Source of the DNA: Acidovorax facilis
Lineage (GTDB): Bacteria > Pseudomonadota > Gammaproteobacteria > Burkholderiales > Burkholderiaceae_C
NCBI RefSeq assembly: GCF_023913775.1
Contig: NZ_JAMXAX010000048.1
Span: 1-37,392, forward strand
Reading direction: 5' to 3'
DNA length: 37,392 nt
The first letter of the stretch is position 1, and every line of letters starts with the position of its first letter. The translations under genes and the position numbers were made by a program. The notes under the pieces are model-generated. The model was given only the letters and a program-made list of their open reading frames with translations. It was not told where the DNA came from and made no database searches. This document shows positions 16,011 to 24,123 of this stretch, one piece after another.

Positions 16011-16582
16011 CCACGCCCACCGCACCGCACTACCTCTTCCTCACCACCTCCACCCGCGAACCAGGCCACACCGGCAATACCGAATGGCTGGCGCGCCAGG
16101 CCGCCGCCGCACTCCCTGCCGGTACTGCGCAAACCTGGCACCACCTGGCCCGCATGAACTTGCCGCACTTCGTGGACCAGCGCCACACCTCGGGTACCTA
16201 TGCACCGCCCGAAGGCGACATGAAGACCTTGCTCGACGCCACGCTGGCAGCCACGCACATCGTCTTTGTGGCGCCGGTCTACTGGTACAGCATTCCCTCG
16301 CCGCTCAAGACCTACCTGGACCACTGGAGCGCGTGGATGCGCGTCCCCGGCCTGGCCTTCAAGGAGCCGATGGCCTCCAAGACGCTGGCGCTTGTCACCA
16401 CCAGCGGCGACCGCACCAAGGCCCAGCCGATGATCGACTCGGTGGCGCTGTGCGCGCAGTTCCTGTCGATGACCTGGGGCGGCGCCCTGTGGGGCAAGGG
16501 CGGGCCACCGGGCGCGGTGCAGGCCGATGCGCAGGCGATGGAGGCAGCCAGCCGTTTTCTGCTGACACCGGCCGCAGCTTGA
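16007..16582 (+). CDS. Flavodoxin-fold NAD(P)H:FMN oxidoreductase
   Basis: 191 residues. The N-terminal strand YLFLTTSTREPGHTGNTEWL is the phosphate-binding loop of the flavodoxin-like fold (S/T-x-R-x5-T-x-N pattern). It is followed by THIVFVAPVYWYSIPSPLKTYLDHW, the second FMN-contact segment found in NADPH-dependent FMN reductases and related quinone reductases. The ATG overlaps the TetR stop by four bases and no other ribosome site is needed. It probably reduces quinones, nitro compounds or similar electrophiles under TetR control, though the substrate is not shown. Confidence 0.85.
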   Translation: MTTPTAPHYLFLTTSTREPGHTGNTEWLARQAAAALPAGTAQTWHHLARMNLPHFVDQRHTSGTYAPPEGDMKTLLDATLAATHIVFVAPVYWYSIPSPLKTYLDHWSAWMRVPGLAFKEPMASKTLALVTTSGDRTKAQPMIDSVALCAQFLSMTWGGALWGKGGPPGAVQADAQAMEAASRFLLTPAAA

Positions 16583-16586
16583 CGGC

Positions 16587-17345
16587 TTAGCGATCCAGCG
16601 ACCCGTGCTGGGCCAGGATGCCCAGCCATTCGTGCAGTGCCAGGCTGCTGTCGGCCAGCGCAGAGGCGCGCGGCAACACCCGGTACAGCTTGCGCGCCTG
16701 ACCGCCCTTGAAGCCCATGGGCGCGGGCAGCACCTGCAGACCGGCGCGCTCGAAGGTCTTGGCCGCGCGCACCATGTGCCAGCCGTGGGTGACGAGCGCA
16801 ATGCGCTCGATGCCAGCGGCCTTGAGCAACACGGCAGATCTTTCGGCGTTGCTGCGGGTGTCAAGGGATTCCACCTCGGTCCACCGCACCCGGCCCCTGA
16901 ACTCACGCTCCACCACATCTTTCATCACCAGCGCTTCGGCCCGCGTGCCGCCGGTGGAGCCCCCCGTGGCCAGGATGGGAAGCCCGGTCTGCTGCTGCAG
17001 GTACACGGCGTAGCGCACCCGCTCACGCGCGCCCCGGCTGAGCACGTCCACGCCGTATTCAGGCGCCACCGTGTCGGCGCCGCCGCCCAGCACGACGATG
17101 GCCTGCACCTTTGACGAAGGCAAGTCCTTGGGGACGACCGCCGGATAGCGCTCCAGGCTGCGCACCAGCGCGTCCGACACCGGCGGCCAGGACAGCACCA
17201 ACACCGACAGCAGTGACAGCACCACCACCGTGATGCCCGTGCGGCGGTGGTAGCGCGCGATCCACAGCCCCACCAGCGCCAGCAGGATGCTGGACACCGG
17301 GGGCAGCAGCAGCGCAGACAGTATTTTTTTCAGGGCAAACCACAT
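16587..17345 (-). CDS. YdcF/ElyC-family (DUF218) membrane protein
   Basis: 252 residues. Two N-terminal membrane segments (about residues 5-27 and 35-55) are followed by a soluble DUF218 domain. Its hallmark motifs are present: IVVLGGGADT, RVRYAVYLQQQTGLPILATGG, the TRSNAERSAVLL helix and LVTHGWHMVRA. E. coli members include YdcF, SanA and ElyC, the last acting in envelope and peptidoglycan lipid-carrier metabolism, so an envelope role is likely but the reaction is unknown. The ATG at 17345 was chosen because it precedes the first membrane helix. Convergent with the FMN reductase gene with a 4-bp gap. Confidence 0.85.
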   Translation of the reverse strand: MWFALKKILSALLLPPVSSILLALVGLWIARYHRRTGITVVVLSLLSVLVLSWPPVSDALVRSLERYPAVVPKDLPSSKVQAIVVLGGGADTVAPEYGVDVLSRGARERVRYAVYLQQQTGLPILATGGSTGGTRAEALVMKDVVEREFRGRVRWTEVESLDTRSNAERSAVLLKAAGIERIALVTHGWHMVRAAKTFERAGLQVLPAPMGFKGGQARKLYRVLPRASALADSSLALHEWLGILAQHGSLDR

Positions 17346-17458
17346 AAAACAAGAGGAGCAATCAGACCTGCGCGAACCCGCCCGGTGGCGCCAGGGCATG
17401 GCAGGGAAAAAGAATCGTTTGAAGGGCCGAAAAATCGGCCACGCCGGGTGGGGCAAAC

Positions 17459-18247
17459 TCAGTGCAGCACCCGCCGCTGCGCCAGAAAGTCCAGCAGCGC
17501 GGCATCGAAACCCTCCGGGTCCTCCAGTTGCGGCCAGTGCCCGATGTGGGGCAACAACACCGTCTGCGCATCGGGCATCACCTGGGCCAGGGCCTCCAGG
17601 GCAGCCGGCGGTGTGCAGCGGTCGAGCTCGCCCCCCACCAGCAGCGCGGGTATGGCCAGCTGCGCCAAGGCAGAGGCTCCGCGATCAAACGTGGACAAGG
17701 CCTCCAGCGCGCGCCGGTAGGCCCCTGGATACACCTGGCCCAGCGCGTGGCTGGCCAGCCGCACCCCTTCGGGCAACGCACCGGTGCCGATGAACTGGGG
17801 CACAAGCGTCTGCGCCAGCTGCTCCATGCTGCCACCGGCGTCCAGCGCCTTCAGAGCACCCAAGCGGGGAGCCACCCAGTCATCCATGGCCTGCGCATCC
17901 AGCGCTGGCCCACCTGCACAGAGCAGCAGGCGGCGCACCTGCGACGGGCTGCGCACGGCGGCCTCCAGCGCCACCATGGCGCCCATGCCGTGCCCCACCA
18001 GGGTCACGGGGCCTCCCTGCAGGGCATCGATCAAGGCCAGGCAGCTCTGCGCCAGCGCCTTGAAGGTGTACGGCTCCACGGGCGCGCTGCGGCCATAGCC
18101 CGGCATGTTCCAGGCCACGGCGCGGTAACCGGCCGTGGCCAGCGTTTCCACCTGGGGGGCAAAGGTGAGGTGGTCGCCATCGGCGTCGTGCAGCAGGAGC
18201 ACGGTGGGGCCCGAGCCCAGGGTGGTGAAGGTAGGTAGGACGGCCAT
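17459..18247 (-). CDS. Alpha/beta-hydrolase homologue lacking the nucleophile Ser
   Basis: 262 residues of alpha/beta-hydrolase fold. The oxyanion region reads LLLHDADGDH (residues 17-26) and the GYGRSAPVEPYTF strand-helix is normal. At the nucleophile elbow, where G-x-S-x-G is expected, the sequence is VGHGMGA: residue 87 is Gly instead of Ser. The triad acid (GGELDRC, Asp209) and base (HIGHWPQLEDP, His237) are kept. It should not act as a Ser hydrolase. Some fold members (dioxygenases, lyases or binding proteins) work without a nucleophile, so it may have a different reaction. It is divergent from the flavin reductase/MOSC pair. Confidence 0.85.
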   Translation of the reverse strand: MAVLPTFTTLGSGPTVLLLHDADGDHLTFAPQVETLATAGYRAVAWNMPGYGRSAPVEPYTFKALAQSCLALIDALQGGPVTLVGHGMGAMVALEAAVRSPSQVRRLLLCAGGPALDAQAMDDWVAPRLGALKALDAGGSMEQLAQTLVPQFIGTGALPEGVRLASHALGQVYPGAYRRALEALSTFDRGASALAQLAIPALLVGGELDRCTPPAALEALAQVMPDAQTVLLPHIGHWPQLEDPEGFDAALLDFLAQRRVLH

Positions 18248-18341
18248 GCGGTGGAAAACCAGTAAACCCCGCAACAGCGCGGTGGTGGGTGGCGCCTGAT
18301 AATAGTTGCTCCCCCATGCTGCCACCGCTGGCACCGCTTTT

Positions 18342-18863
18342 GTGAACCCTTCGCTCCCCCGCCCCACCCTCGCCCTGCCACCGAGCTTCTCCACGCGCGA
18401 GTTTCGCGATGCGCTGGGCATGTTTGCCACGGGCGTGACCATCGTCACGGCCCGCACGGCTGCGGGCGACCTGGTGGGGCTCACGGCCAGTTCCTTCAAT
18501 TCGGTGTCGCTGGCACCCCCGCTGGTGCTGTGGAGCCTGTCGCACGGCGCCAGCACCTTGCCCACCTTTGCCGATGGCTCGCACTACGCCATCCACGTGC
18601 TGGCCGCAGACCAGAAGGCGCTGGCCGAGCGTTTTGCCACGCGCGGCATCGACCGCTGGGCAGGCCTGGAACACCGGCCCGGCATCAGCGGCGCCCCGCT
18701 GCTGGCCGGGGCAGCCGCCACGTTCGAGTGCTTCAACCGCAGCCAGTACAAGGAGGGCGACCACACCATCTTTGTGGGCGAGGTCGAGCGCTGCGAGCAC
18801 CGCGAAGGCATCTCGCCCCTGCTGTACCACGGTGGCAAGTTCTACACCGAGCACCCGCTGTGA
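18342..18863 (+). CDS. Flavin reductase-like domain protein (FMN-binding)
   Basis: 173 residues from the GTG at 18342. No ATG is available before the domain, and an in-frame TTG at 18306 is the alternative start. The domain starts STREFRDALGMFATGVTIVTAR and continues with GLTASSFNSVSLAPPLVLWSL, the FMN-binding core of the flavin reductase/HpaC family. EGDHTIFVGEVERCEH is the conserved FMN-contact strand, and the HGGKFY end is typical. HpaC-type proteins reduce FMN or FAD with NAD(P)H to feed a two-component monooxygenase, but no monooxygenase is next to it. The stop overlaps the MOSC start (GTGA), so the two are coupled. Confidence 0.85.
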   Translation: MNPSLPRPTLALPPSFSTREFRDALGMFATGVTIVTARTAAGDLVGLTASSFNSVSLAPPLVLWSLSHGASTLPTFADGSHYAIHVLAADQKALAERFATRGIDRWAGLEHRPGISGAPLLAGAAATFECFNRSQYKEGDHTIFVGEVERCEHREGISPLLYHGGKFYTEHPL

Positions 18864-19450
18864 CGACCCCCACCGTGGTCGTGCGCCACGTGAACATCGG
18901 CCTGGCCCGGCGCCTGAAGGTGGGCGAGCGCTCGGTGCTCACTGCCATCGGCAAGGCCCCCGTCACCGGCCCCGTGGCTGTGGGCCCGCTAGGGCTGGCA
19001 GGCGACGAGCAGGCCGACCCGAGCGTGCATGGCGGCCTGGGCAAGGCCGTATACGCCTACCCCGCCGCCCACTACGCGTTCTGGCAGGCCCAACGCCGCG
19101 AACGGGGCGTGAGCCTGTTCGATGAAACGCTGCCGCCGGGTTTCATGGGGGAGAACCTCACCATCGACGGGCCGCTGGAAGCGGATGTGTTTGTGGGCGA
19201 TGAATGGCATTTCCCCCACTGCGTGCTGCGGGTGAGTGCACCGCGCGAGCCATGCTTCAAGTTCAACGCCGTCATGGGTTTTGCGCAGGCGGGCCGCACC
19301 ATGGCCCTGGCCGGATGCTGCGGCTACTACCTGGCGGTGGACCAGCCCGGCACCATCGCCGCCGGAGAGACCGCCACGCTGGTGCCCGGGCAGCGCGGGC
19401 TGAGCATCGCCCAGGCGCTGGCGGGCAAGTGGGCAAAGCACGCGCGCTAG
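18860..19450 (+). CDS. MOSC-domain protein, YiiM-like
   Basis: 196 residues, starting at a GTG that overlaps the flavin reductase stop by four bases. GPLGLAGDEQADPSVHGG and the following KAVYAYPAAHYAFW are the YiiM-type MOSC core. PGFMGENLTIDG and SAPREPCFKF, with the conserved MOSC Cys, follow. MOSC proteins bind molybdenum cofactor sulfur chemistry; E. coli YiiM reduces N-hydroxylated purines and needs an electron donor. The coupled flavin reductase could supply electrons, which would make the pair a small N-hydroxyl-compound detoxification unit, an inference from context. Confidence 0.85.
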   Translation: MTTPTVVVRHVNIGLARRLKVGERSVLTAIGKAPVTGPVAVGPLGLAGDEQADPSVHGGLGKAVYAYPAAHYAFWQAQRRERGVSLFDETLPPGFMGENLTIDGPLEADVFVGDEWHFPHCVLRVSAPREPCFKFNAVMGFAQAGRTMALAGCCGYYLAVDQPGTIAAGETATLVPGQRGLSIAQALAGKWAKHAR

Positions 19451-19470
19451 CCAGGCCCCACTGGATCCAT

Positions 19471-19515
19471 CAATTTTGATAGCTACTGGCGCTTACCAGA
19501 TAAGCGCCAGAGCCC
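19471..19515 (+). repeat. Dispersed palindrome, copy B
   Basis: TTTTGATAGCTA followed by the perfect 10-bp stem CTGGCGCTTA (19486-19495) / TAAGCGCCAG (19501-19510), loop CCAGA. Compared with copy A, A-T pairs are replaced by G-C pairs on both arms together. It lies between the convergent MOSC and minE genes. A smaller hairpin GGCTCG/CGAGCC (19521-19536) follows. Confidence 0.75.
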
Positions 19516-19537
19516 AATATGGCTCGAACCCGAGCCT

Positions 19538-19804
19538 TCAACGCACCGTGTCGGGCAACTCGATCTTGACTTCCAGAACTTCCAGGTTGTCCTGGCGCTC
19601 CAGGTGCACCTTGAGGTCTTCGGGGTTGATCTTGACGTACTTGGAGATCACGGCCACCAGCTCGCGCTGCAGCGCGGGCAGGTAGTCGGGCTCGGCGGCA
19701 TTGCGGCCGTTGCGCTCGTGCGCCAGGATGATCTGCAGGCGCTCTTTGGCGACGCTGGCGGTTTTCTTCTTCTCGCCGAGCAGGAAGGACAGGAAAGAAG
19801 CCAT
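19538..19804 (-). CDS. minE: Cell division topological specificity factor MinE
   Basis: 88 residues. The N-terminal amphipathic MinD-binding part ([20 protein letters not shown], then QIILAHER) and the C-terminal dimer domain with [17 protein letters not shown] and LEVKIELP are both complete. MinE displaces MinD-ATP from the membrane and drives the oscillation that keeps MinC off midcell. It starts 3 bp after the minD stop, so it is translated as part of minCDE. The palindrome copy B lies just downstream, between it and the convergent MOSC gene. Confidence 0.97.
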   Translation of the reverse strand: MASFLSFLLGEKKKTASVAKERLQIILAHERNGRNAAEPDYLPALQRELVAVISKYVKINPEDLKVHLERQDNLEVLEVKIELPDTVR

Positions 19805-19807
19805 GGC

Positions 19808-20626
19808 TTATTTGCTCCCGAACAGGCGTTTGAAGAAGCCTGGCTTTTCCGCATCGATGAAACGCAGCGGCTTGTCGGTGGCACCCAGGAAGCGGTCGAT
19901 CACATCCTTGTAGGCCTCGGACACATCAGTGCCCTGGGCATGGATGGCGGGCGTGCCCTGGTTGGACGACTGCAGCACCACTTCCGACTCGGGGATCACG
20001 CCGATCAGCTTGATGCGCAGGATGTCCTGGATGTCTTCCAGGCTCAGCATCTGGCCGTCCTGCACGCGGCTGGGGTTGTAGCGCGTGATGAGCAGGTGCT
20101 CCTTGATGGGCTCACCGCCTTCAATCGCACGCTTGGTCTTGCTGCCCAGCATGCCCAGGATGCGGTCGGAGTCGCGCACCGACGAGACTTCGGGGTTGGT
20201 CACCAGCAGCGCCTCATCGGCAAAGTGCATGGCCATGAGCGCGCCGCTTTCGATGCCGGCAGGCGAATCGCAGACGATGTACTCAAAGCCCATCTCGGCC
20301 AGGTCCTTGAGCACCTTTTCCACGCCGTCTTGCGTGAGCGCATCCTTGTCGCGCGTCTGGCTGGCGGCCAGCACGAACAGGTTGTCGCACTGCTTGTCCT
20401 TGATGAGGGCCTGGTTCAGGTTGGCCTCACCGTGGATCACGTTGATGAGGTCATACACCACGCGGCGTTCGCAGCCCATGATGAGGTCGAGGTTGCGCAG
20501 GCCGACGTCAAAGTCGATCACGGCAGTCTTGTGGCCGCGCAGGGCGAGGCCGGTGGCAAAGCTGGCACTGGTGGTGGTCTTGCCCACGCCACCCTTGCCG
20601 GAGGTCACGACGACGATTTTGGCCAT
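19808..20626 (-). CDS. minD: Septum site-determining ATPase MinD
   Basis: 272 residues. The deviant Walker A KGGVGKTTTSA, preceded by IVVVTSG, starts near residue 10. The IDFDVGLRNLD switch and VCDSPAGIESGA Walker B are intact. The C-terminal amphipathic membrane-targeting helix is present: FLGATDKPLRFIDAEKP then GFFKRLFG. MinD binds ATP, dimerises on the membrane, and recruits MinC and MinE. Second gene of minCDE, 44 bp after minC. Confidence 0.98.
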   Translation of the reverse strand: MAKIVVVTSGKGGVGKTTTSASFATGLALRGHKTAVIDFDVGLRNLDLIMGCERRVVYDLINVIHGEANLNQALIKDKQCDNLFVLAASQTRDKDALTQDGVEKVLKDLAEMGFEYIVCDSPAGIESGALMAMHFADEALLVTNPEVSSVRDSDRILGMLGSKTKRAIEGGEPIKEHLLITRYNPSRVQDGQMLSLEDIQDILRIKLIGVIPESEVVLQSSNQGTPAIHAQGTDVSEAYKDVIDRFLGATDKPLRFIDAEKPGFFKRLFGSK

Positions 20627-20670
20627 GTGTTGCTGATTCTCTGTGGGGTTGGTACGAATGAAATGGGAAC

Positions 20671-21432
20671 TCAGGCCAGCGGCTCGATGATGAGCTTCTC
20701 GCCGTCGAGCCGCACCTGGGCGGGCTTGCCACGCACATCGGCGGGCAGCTCGGTCTCGGTGGTGCGGTAGATGCCTGCGATGGAAACCAGTTGCGGCTCC
20801 AGGCAGGTCGAAAAAATGCGGGCTTCGGTGTTGCCCCGCGCACCGGCAATCGCACGGCCGCGCAGCGGGGCATAGACGTGGATGTTGCCGTCGGCAATCA
20901 CCTCGGCGCCAAAGCTCACCACGGCCATCACGACCAGGTCGGCGCCACGGGCATACACCTGCTGGCCCGAGCGCAGGGGCTTGTCCACCACCACGGTGCC
21001 GGGGCCGGGCATGGGCACTTCGCGAACGACCTCCACCTCGCGCACCACTTCGCGGATGACCTCGCGCACCTCGGGGGCGGGGGCCTCGGCACGGGCAGGC
21101 GGTGCATCGGGCGCTACCGCCAGCCCTGCGGCGCGCGCAGCGTCCATCTGGGCGGGGTTGCCGCCGCGCACAGCCACGGGCAGGGTGCTGCGTCTGCGCA
21201 GCTCGGCCACGATGGCAGCAAAGTCGATGGGTGCCTCGGCTTCGCGCACGGCAGCCAAGTCGATCAGAACGGGGTCGTTGTCAAAAAAGCCCGGGGCGTC
21301 GGCCACGCGCTCAGCCAGGTCGGCGGCGAACTGCGCGGCGTCGGTGGTCTTGAGCACCACGGCCACCACGGGCAGCGAGGCGCTCTTGAGGTCAAAGCTG
21401 GTGCGGGACTGCGCCGCCGTCGTAAGGGCCAT
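20671..21432 (-). CDS. minC: Septum site-determining inhibitor MinC
   Basis: 253 residues. The N-terminal FtsZ-inhibiting domain covers about residues 10-104. The C-terminal beta-helix domain starts at KPLRSGQQVYARGADLVV and carries the conserved LRGRAIAGARGN and IAGIYR segments that bind MinD. Between them, about residues 105-143, is a Pro/Ala-rich then Arg-Glu-Val-rich linker with repeated REV units, longer than the short linker of E. coli MinC. First gene of minCDE. The ATG at 21432 is well placed. Confidence 0.95.
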   Translation of the reverse strand: MALTTAAQSRTSFDLKSASLPVVAVVLKTTDAAQFAADLAERVADAPGFFDNDPVLIDLAAVREAEAPIDFAAIVAELRRRSTLPVAVRGGNPAQMDAARAAGLAVAPDAPPARAEAPAPEVREVIREVVREVEVVREVPMPGPGTVVVDKPLRSGQQVYARGADLVVMAVVSFGAEVIADGNIHVYAPLRGRAIAGARGNTEARIFSTCLEPQLVSIAGIYRTTETELPADVRGKPAQVRLDGEKLIIEPLA

Positions 21433-21548
21433 GAATGGGGTGTGGAAAGGAGCGCGGGAACCGTTTCAGAAGGCGCAAAGTGTACCGTGGGGCCACGTAA
21501 GCGCTTGTTCACGGCGTGTTTGCACTGTTCGCGCGCCCTCACCCACAA

Positions 21549-21568
21549 AAAAGCCGGGCGTACCCGGC
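21549..21568 (-). terminator. Rho-independent terminator of the Ala-rich exported protein gene
   Basis: GCCGGG (21553-21558) / CCCGGC (21563-21568), loop CGTA. Read on minus it is followed by six T (A-run 21547-21552). Confidence 0.85.
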
Positions 21569-21595
21569 ATTCTTGCTATTGCCAGGGTTCCCGGC

Positions 21596-21898
21596 TTAGT
21601 TGCGGTCAGCGCGCATGGGGCGGGTTGTCGCACCGCCGGAGCCCGACATGGTCCTGTCTGTGGTTACGGGGGCTGCAGCGGCAGGTGCTGGAGCGGCTTG
21701 CGTGGTCGCCGTCGCGGCGCCCCCACCGCCAACGCCCGTGGTGCCCATCGGCGTGCCTTGCGAGCTTTGCTGGCCGGCGCCCGTGGCAGCGTTGGGGCTT
21801 GCGGTGGTGGGTGGCGTGCCCTGCGCCATAGCGGTGCCAACAACGGCGACGGTAGCCAGGCCCGCGAGCAATGTCTTGAGTGTGTTCGATGCAGTCAT
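21596..21898 (-). CDS. Ala/Gly/Thr-rich exported protein
   Basis: 100 residues. The N-terminus (MTASNTLKTLLAGLATVAVV) is a signal peptide with a probable AxA cleavage at TAMA. The remaining 75 or so residues are low-complexity: Thr/Ala/Pro/Gly-rich with a GVGGGG run and a basic tail ending RPMRADRN. No fold is recognisable; it is likely unstructured in the periplasm. It is a separate unit with its own terminator at 21549-21568 between it and minC. It is not recognised as a named family. Confidence 0.7.
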   Translation of the reverse strand: MTASNTLKTLLAGLATVAVVGTAMAQGTPPTTASPNAATGAGQQSSQGTPMGTTGVGGGGAATATTQAAPAPAAAAPVTTDRTMSGSGGATTRPMRADRN

Positions 21899-22105
21899 GT
21901 GGAGACTCCTTGGTGTGTGGTGAATTTGGAAATCGCCAGCAACATCGCCAGCTGTACCCAGGCTAGTTGTTTGCGGCTGGCGCCACGTCAGCTTGAGACC
22001 GGAGCGCGTGTCGGACAGGGACGGGCCTGCACGGTGTGGGTCTTGCCATCGCACTCCGAAAACACCCTGTTCAACAAGCCCGCACACACCGTGGGTCAAT
22101 GGGCA

Positions 22106-22939
22106 TCACTGCGCCGGCACGTCATAGGCGCCAAAAAGTGCGGCGGCCGGTTGTGTCTCGGGCAGCACGTACACCACAGCGCCCGTGCCACGCACCAGGG
22201 GGCTCAGCACTTTTTCATAGAAAGAGACTGGAAGGTTGATGCAACCGAAGGAGATACGGTTGTCTGCGGCGGTGCTGGAGGCCAGCCGCTCCAACCGACG
22301 CTCGGCTTTGACGTTGGCCCGCACTCGGTGCATGGACACCGCCGCGTCGTAGTCCACCCACACCACGTCTTCGCCATTGGCGTTCAAACCGGTTTCGGCA
22401 ACAAACCGGCCTGCGGGGGTGGTGCGCTCTTCGGGCAGTACCTGGCCGACGGGCTTGTCCCCCACTCCGGGAACGGTGTGGTCGCCGATGGCCGACCCCA
22501 TCAGCGCCGGGGCCGCGCCCTGGAGGGCACCGTCGCGGTCAAACACATAGACCTTTGCGTGCATTTTGTCGACCACCACGACCGCGCGGTTCTGGTTGTC
22601 ACCCGAGTGCAAGGCCCACGCCGCGATCTGGCGGGCTTCGGCCGAGGCGGGCTCCTTACCGAACTGTGCCCTGCGCGGTACCTGGGTTGGCTGCGGCGCT
22701 GGCGACGCGACCTTCGCGGGTGATGTGTCTACAGGGTTCGCCAAGTCGGCGCCCAAGGACAGCGCTCCTGTGGTCTGCGATGGCTGCTGCATCGCTGGCC
22801 ACAGCCGCATAAACCCCAGCAGCAGGACGACCAAAACCAGCAGTGCAGCGCCGGACAGCAGCCGGACCTTGCGCCGTCCATGCCTTTGCCCTTCGCTCCT
22901 TGGCGCGGCGCGGTCCGGATCTGTGTGGGATACGTTCAT
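22106..22939 (-). CDS. L,D-transpeptidase (YkuD domain), membrane-anchored
   Basis: 277 residues. A basic N-terminus and one membrane segment (about 27-45) anchor it, and a Pro/Ala-rich spacer of about 80 residues follows. The catalytic YkuD domain occupies the second half: VVVDKMHAKVYVFDRDG, the MHRV His, and RISFGCINLP with Cys233. The usual S-x-G-C-(I/V)-R is S-F-G-C-I-N here, an Arg-to-Asn change. L,D-transpeptidases form 3-3 peptidoglycan cross-links or attach proteins to peptidoglycan; which applies is not shown. The ATG at 22939 was preferred over one 75 bases upstream because it lies close to the basic, membrane-proximal segment. Confidence 0.85.
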   Translation of the reverse strand: MNVSHTDPDRAAPRSEGQRHGRRKVRLLSGAALLVLVVLLLGFMRLWPAMQQPSQTTGALSLGADLANPVDTSPAKVASPAPQPTQVPRRAQFGKEPASAEARQIAAWALHSGDNQNRAVVVVDKMHAKVYVFDRDGALQGAAPALMGSAIGDHTVPGVGDKPVGQVLPEERTTPAGRFVAETGLNANGEDVVWVDYDAAVSMHRVRANVKAERRLERLASSTAADNRISFGCINLPVSFYEKVLSPLVRGTGAVVYVLPETQPAAALFGAYDVPAQ

Positions 22940-23181
22940 GTTGGATCTTTGAAGGGCAAAGGCAAGGGCATTCGCCGCAGGGTGGTGCAGGGTTGGTGCG
23001 TACCCGAAAGCCACACACTAACCAGATCACCCGCCTGGCAGCGTCCGCCAAAAGCGCAACCGCTGTAGGACCAGCTACCCACGCTTAGCGTTGCCTGTCG
23101 TCGTCGCGGCGCTGCGCAGGGCCAGAAGGTCACGGCACACAGGCGACCTGAAGCACAAGGCTTGCCTTTCATAATCGACCG

Positions 23182-24123
23182 ATGTCCCTGTCTACCCGCA
23201 AAACCCATATCGACGCCCTCGCCATCTCGCTGCTGCTCGCGTGCTGCATGTTCTGGGGCTTCCAGCAGGTGCTGGTCAAGGCCACGGTGGCCGAGGTGGC
23301 GCCCGTGTTTCAGGCCTTTGTGCGCTTTGCGCTGGCCACGGTGGCGGTGGCGGCCTGGTGCCTGTGGCGAGGGGTGCGCCTGTCCAGTGCTGGCGAGCCC
23401 GCCGGAGCCACGCGCGCCGGGCTGCTGGCGGGGGCGCTGTTTGCGGGCGAGTTCGCGTGCATCTACCTGGGCCTGCAGTACACCACCGCCTCGCGGCTCA
23501 CGGTGTTTTTGTATGCATCACCGTTCTGGGTGGCGCTGCTGCTGCCGCGTTTCATCCCCGGTGAGCGCCTGCAAGGCTGGCAGTGGCTGGGCCTGGCTGC
23601 GGCGTTTGTGGGCGTGGGGCTGGCACTGGGCGACGGACTGCTGGGCCAGGCCAGCACGGCGCTGCCACAAGGCTGGTTGGGAGACCTGCTGGGGCTGGCT
23701 GCGGGCCTGATGTGGGCGCTGACCACGGTGGTTATCCGCACCACACCGCTGGCCCGCCTGGCCCCTGCCAAACAGCTGCTCTACCAGGTGGGCGTGAGCA
23801 CGGCGGTGCTGCCAGTGCTGTCGCTGGGCCTGGGCGAGGCCTGGGTCTGGCAGTTCAGCGCGTTTGCCTGGGGCTCGCTGCTGGTGCAGGCGCTGGTGGG
23901 CGCGTTTGTGAGCTACCTAGCCTGGATGTGGATGCTGGCGCACTACCCGGCCACCAAGATTTCGGTGTTTGTATTCCTCACGCCCGTGTTCGCGCTGCTG
24001 TTTGGGGCGCTGTGGCTGGGCGAACCGGCCACGCCCGGGCTGGTGGCGGCGCTGGTGCTGGTGGCGGCGGGCATTGTGCTGGTGAACCGGCGGCCAGCGT
24101 CAGGCATAGGGGTGCAACATTGA
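23182..24123 (+). CDS. EamA/DMT-family transporter
   Basis: 313 residues with about ten membrane helices in two EamA repeats (residues about 13-147 and 163-300). Typical elements are MFWGFQQVLVKA in helix 1, YTTASRLTVFLYASPFWVALLLPRF with the first-repeat Pro, and MLAHYPATKISVFVFLTPVFALLFG in the second. DMT transporters export amino acids, metabolites or drugs; the substrate is unknown. The C-terminal third of this gene (23711-24099) recurs as a damaged direct repeat at 26242-26620. It is separate from the minus-strand L,D-transpeptidase, with a 242-bp intergenic gap. Confidence 0.9.
   Translation: MSLSTRKTHIDALAISLLLACCMFWGFQQVLVKATVAEVAPVFQAFVRFALATVAVAAWCLWRGVRLSSAGEPAGATRAGLLAGALFAGEFACIYLGLQYTTASRLTVFLYASPFWVALLLPRFIPGERLQGWQWLGLAAAFVGVGLALGDGLLGQASTALPQGWLGDLLGLAAGLMWALTTVVIRTTPLARLAPAKQLLYQVGVSTAVLPVLSLGLGEAWVWQFSAFAWGSLLVQALVGAFVSYLAWMWMLAHYPATKISVFVFLTPVFALLFGALWLGEPATPGLVAALVLVAAGIVLVNRRPASGIGVQH

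Noticed and set aside
14445..16025. Minus-strand open frame (526 codons) opposite lysR and tetR
   Set aside because: Runs through other genes in the wrong frame; no domain.
14555..16582. Long plus-strand open frame (675 codons) across the membrane protein, tetR and reductase genes
   Set aside because: It is out of frame with two well-supported genes and antisense to a third. The product is Arg/Pro/Gln-rich.
22106..22939. Arg-to-Asn change in the L,D-transpeptidase S-x-G-C-I-R motif as a sign of inactivity
   Set aside because: Cys233 and the His are present, and I recall other members with GCIN, so this is more likely a normal subgroup.
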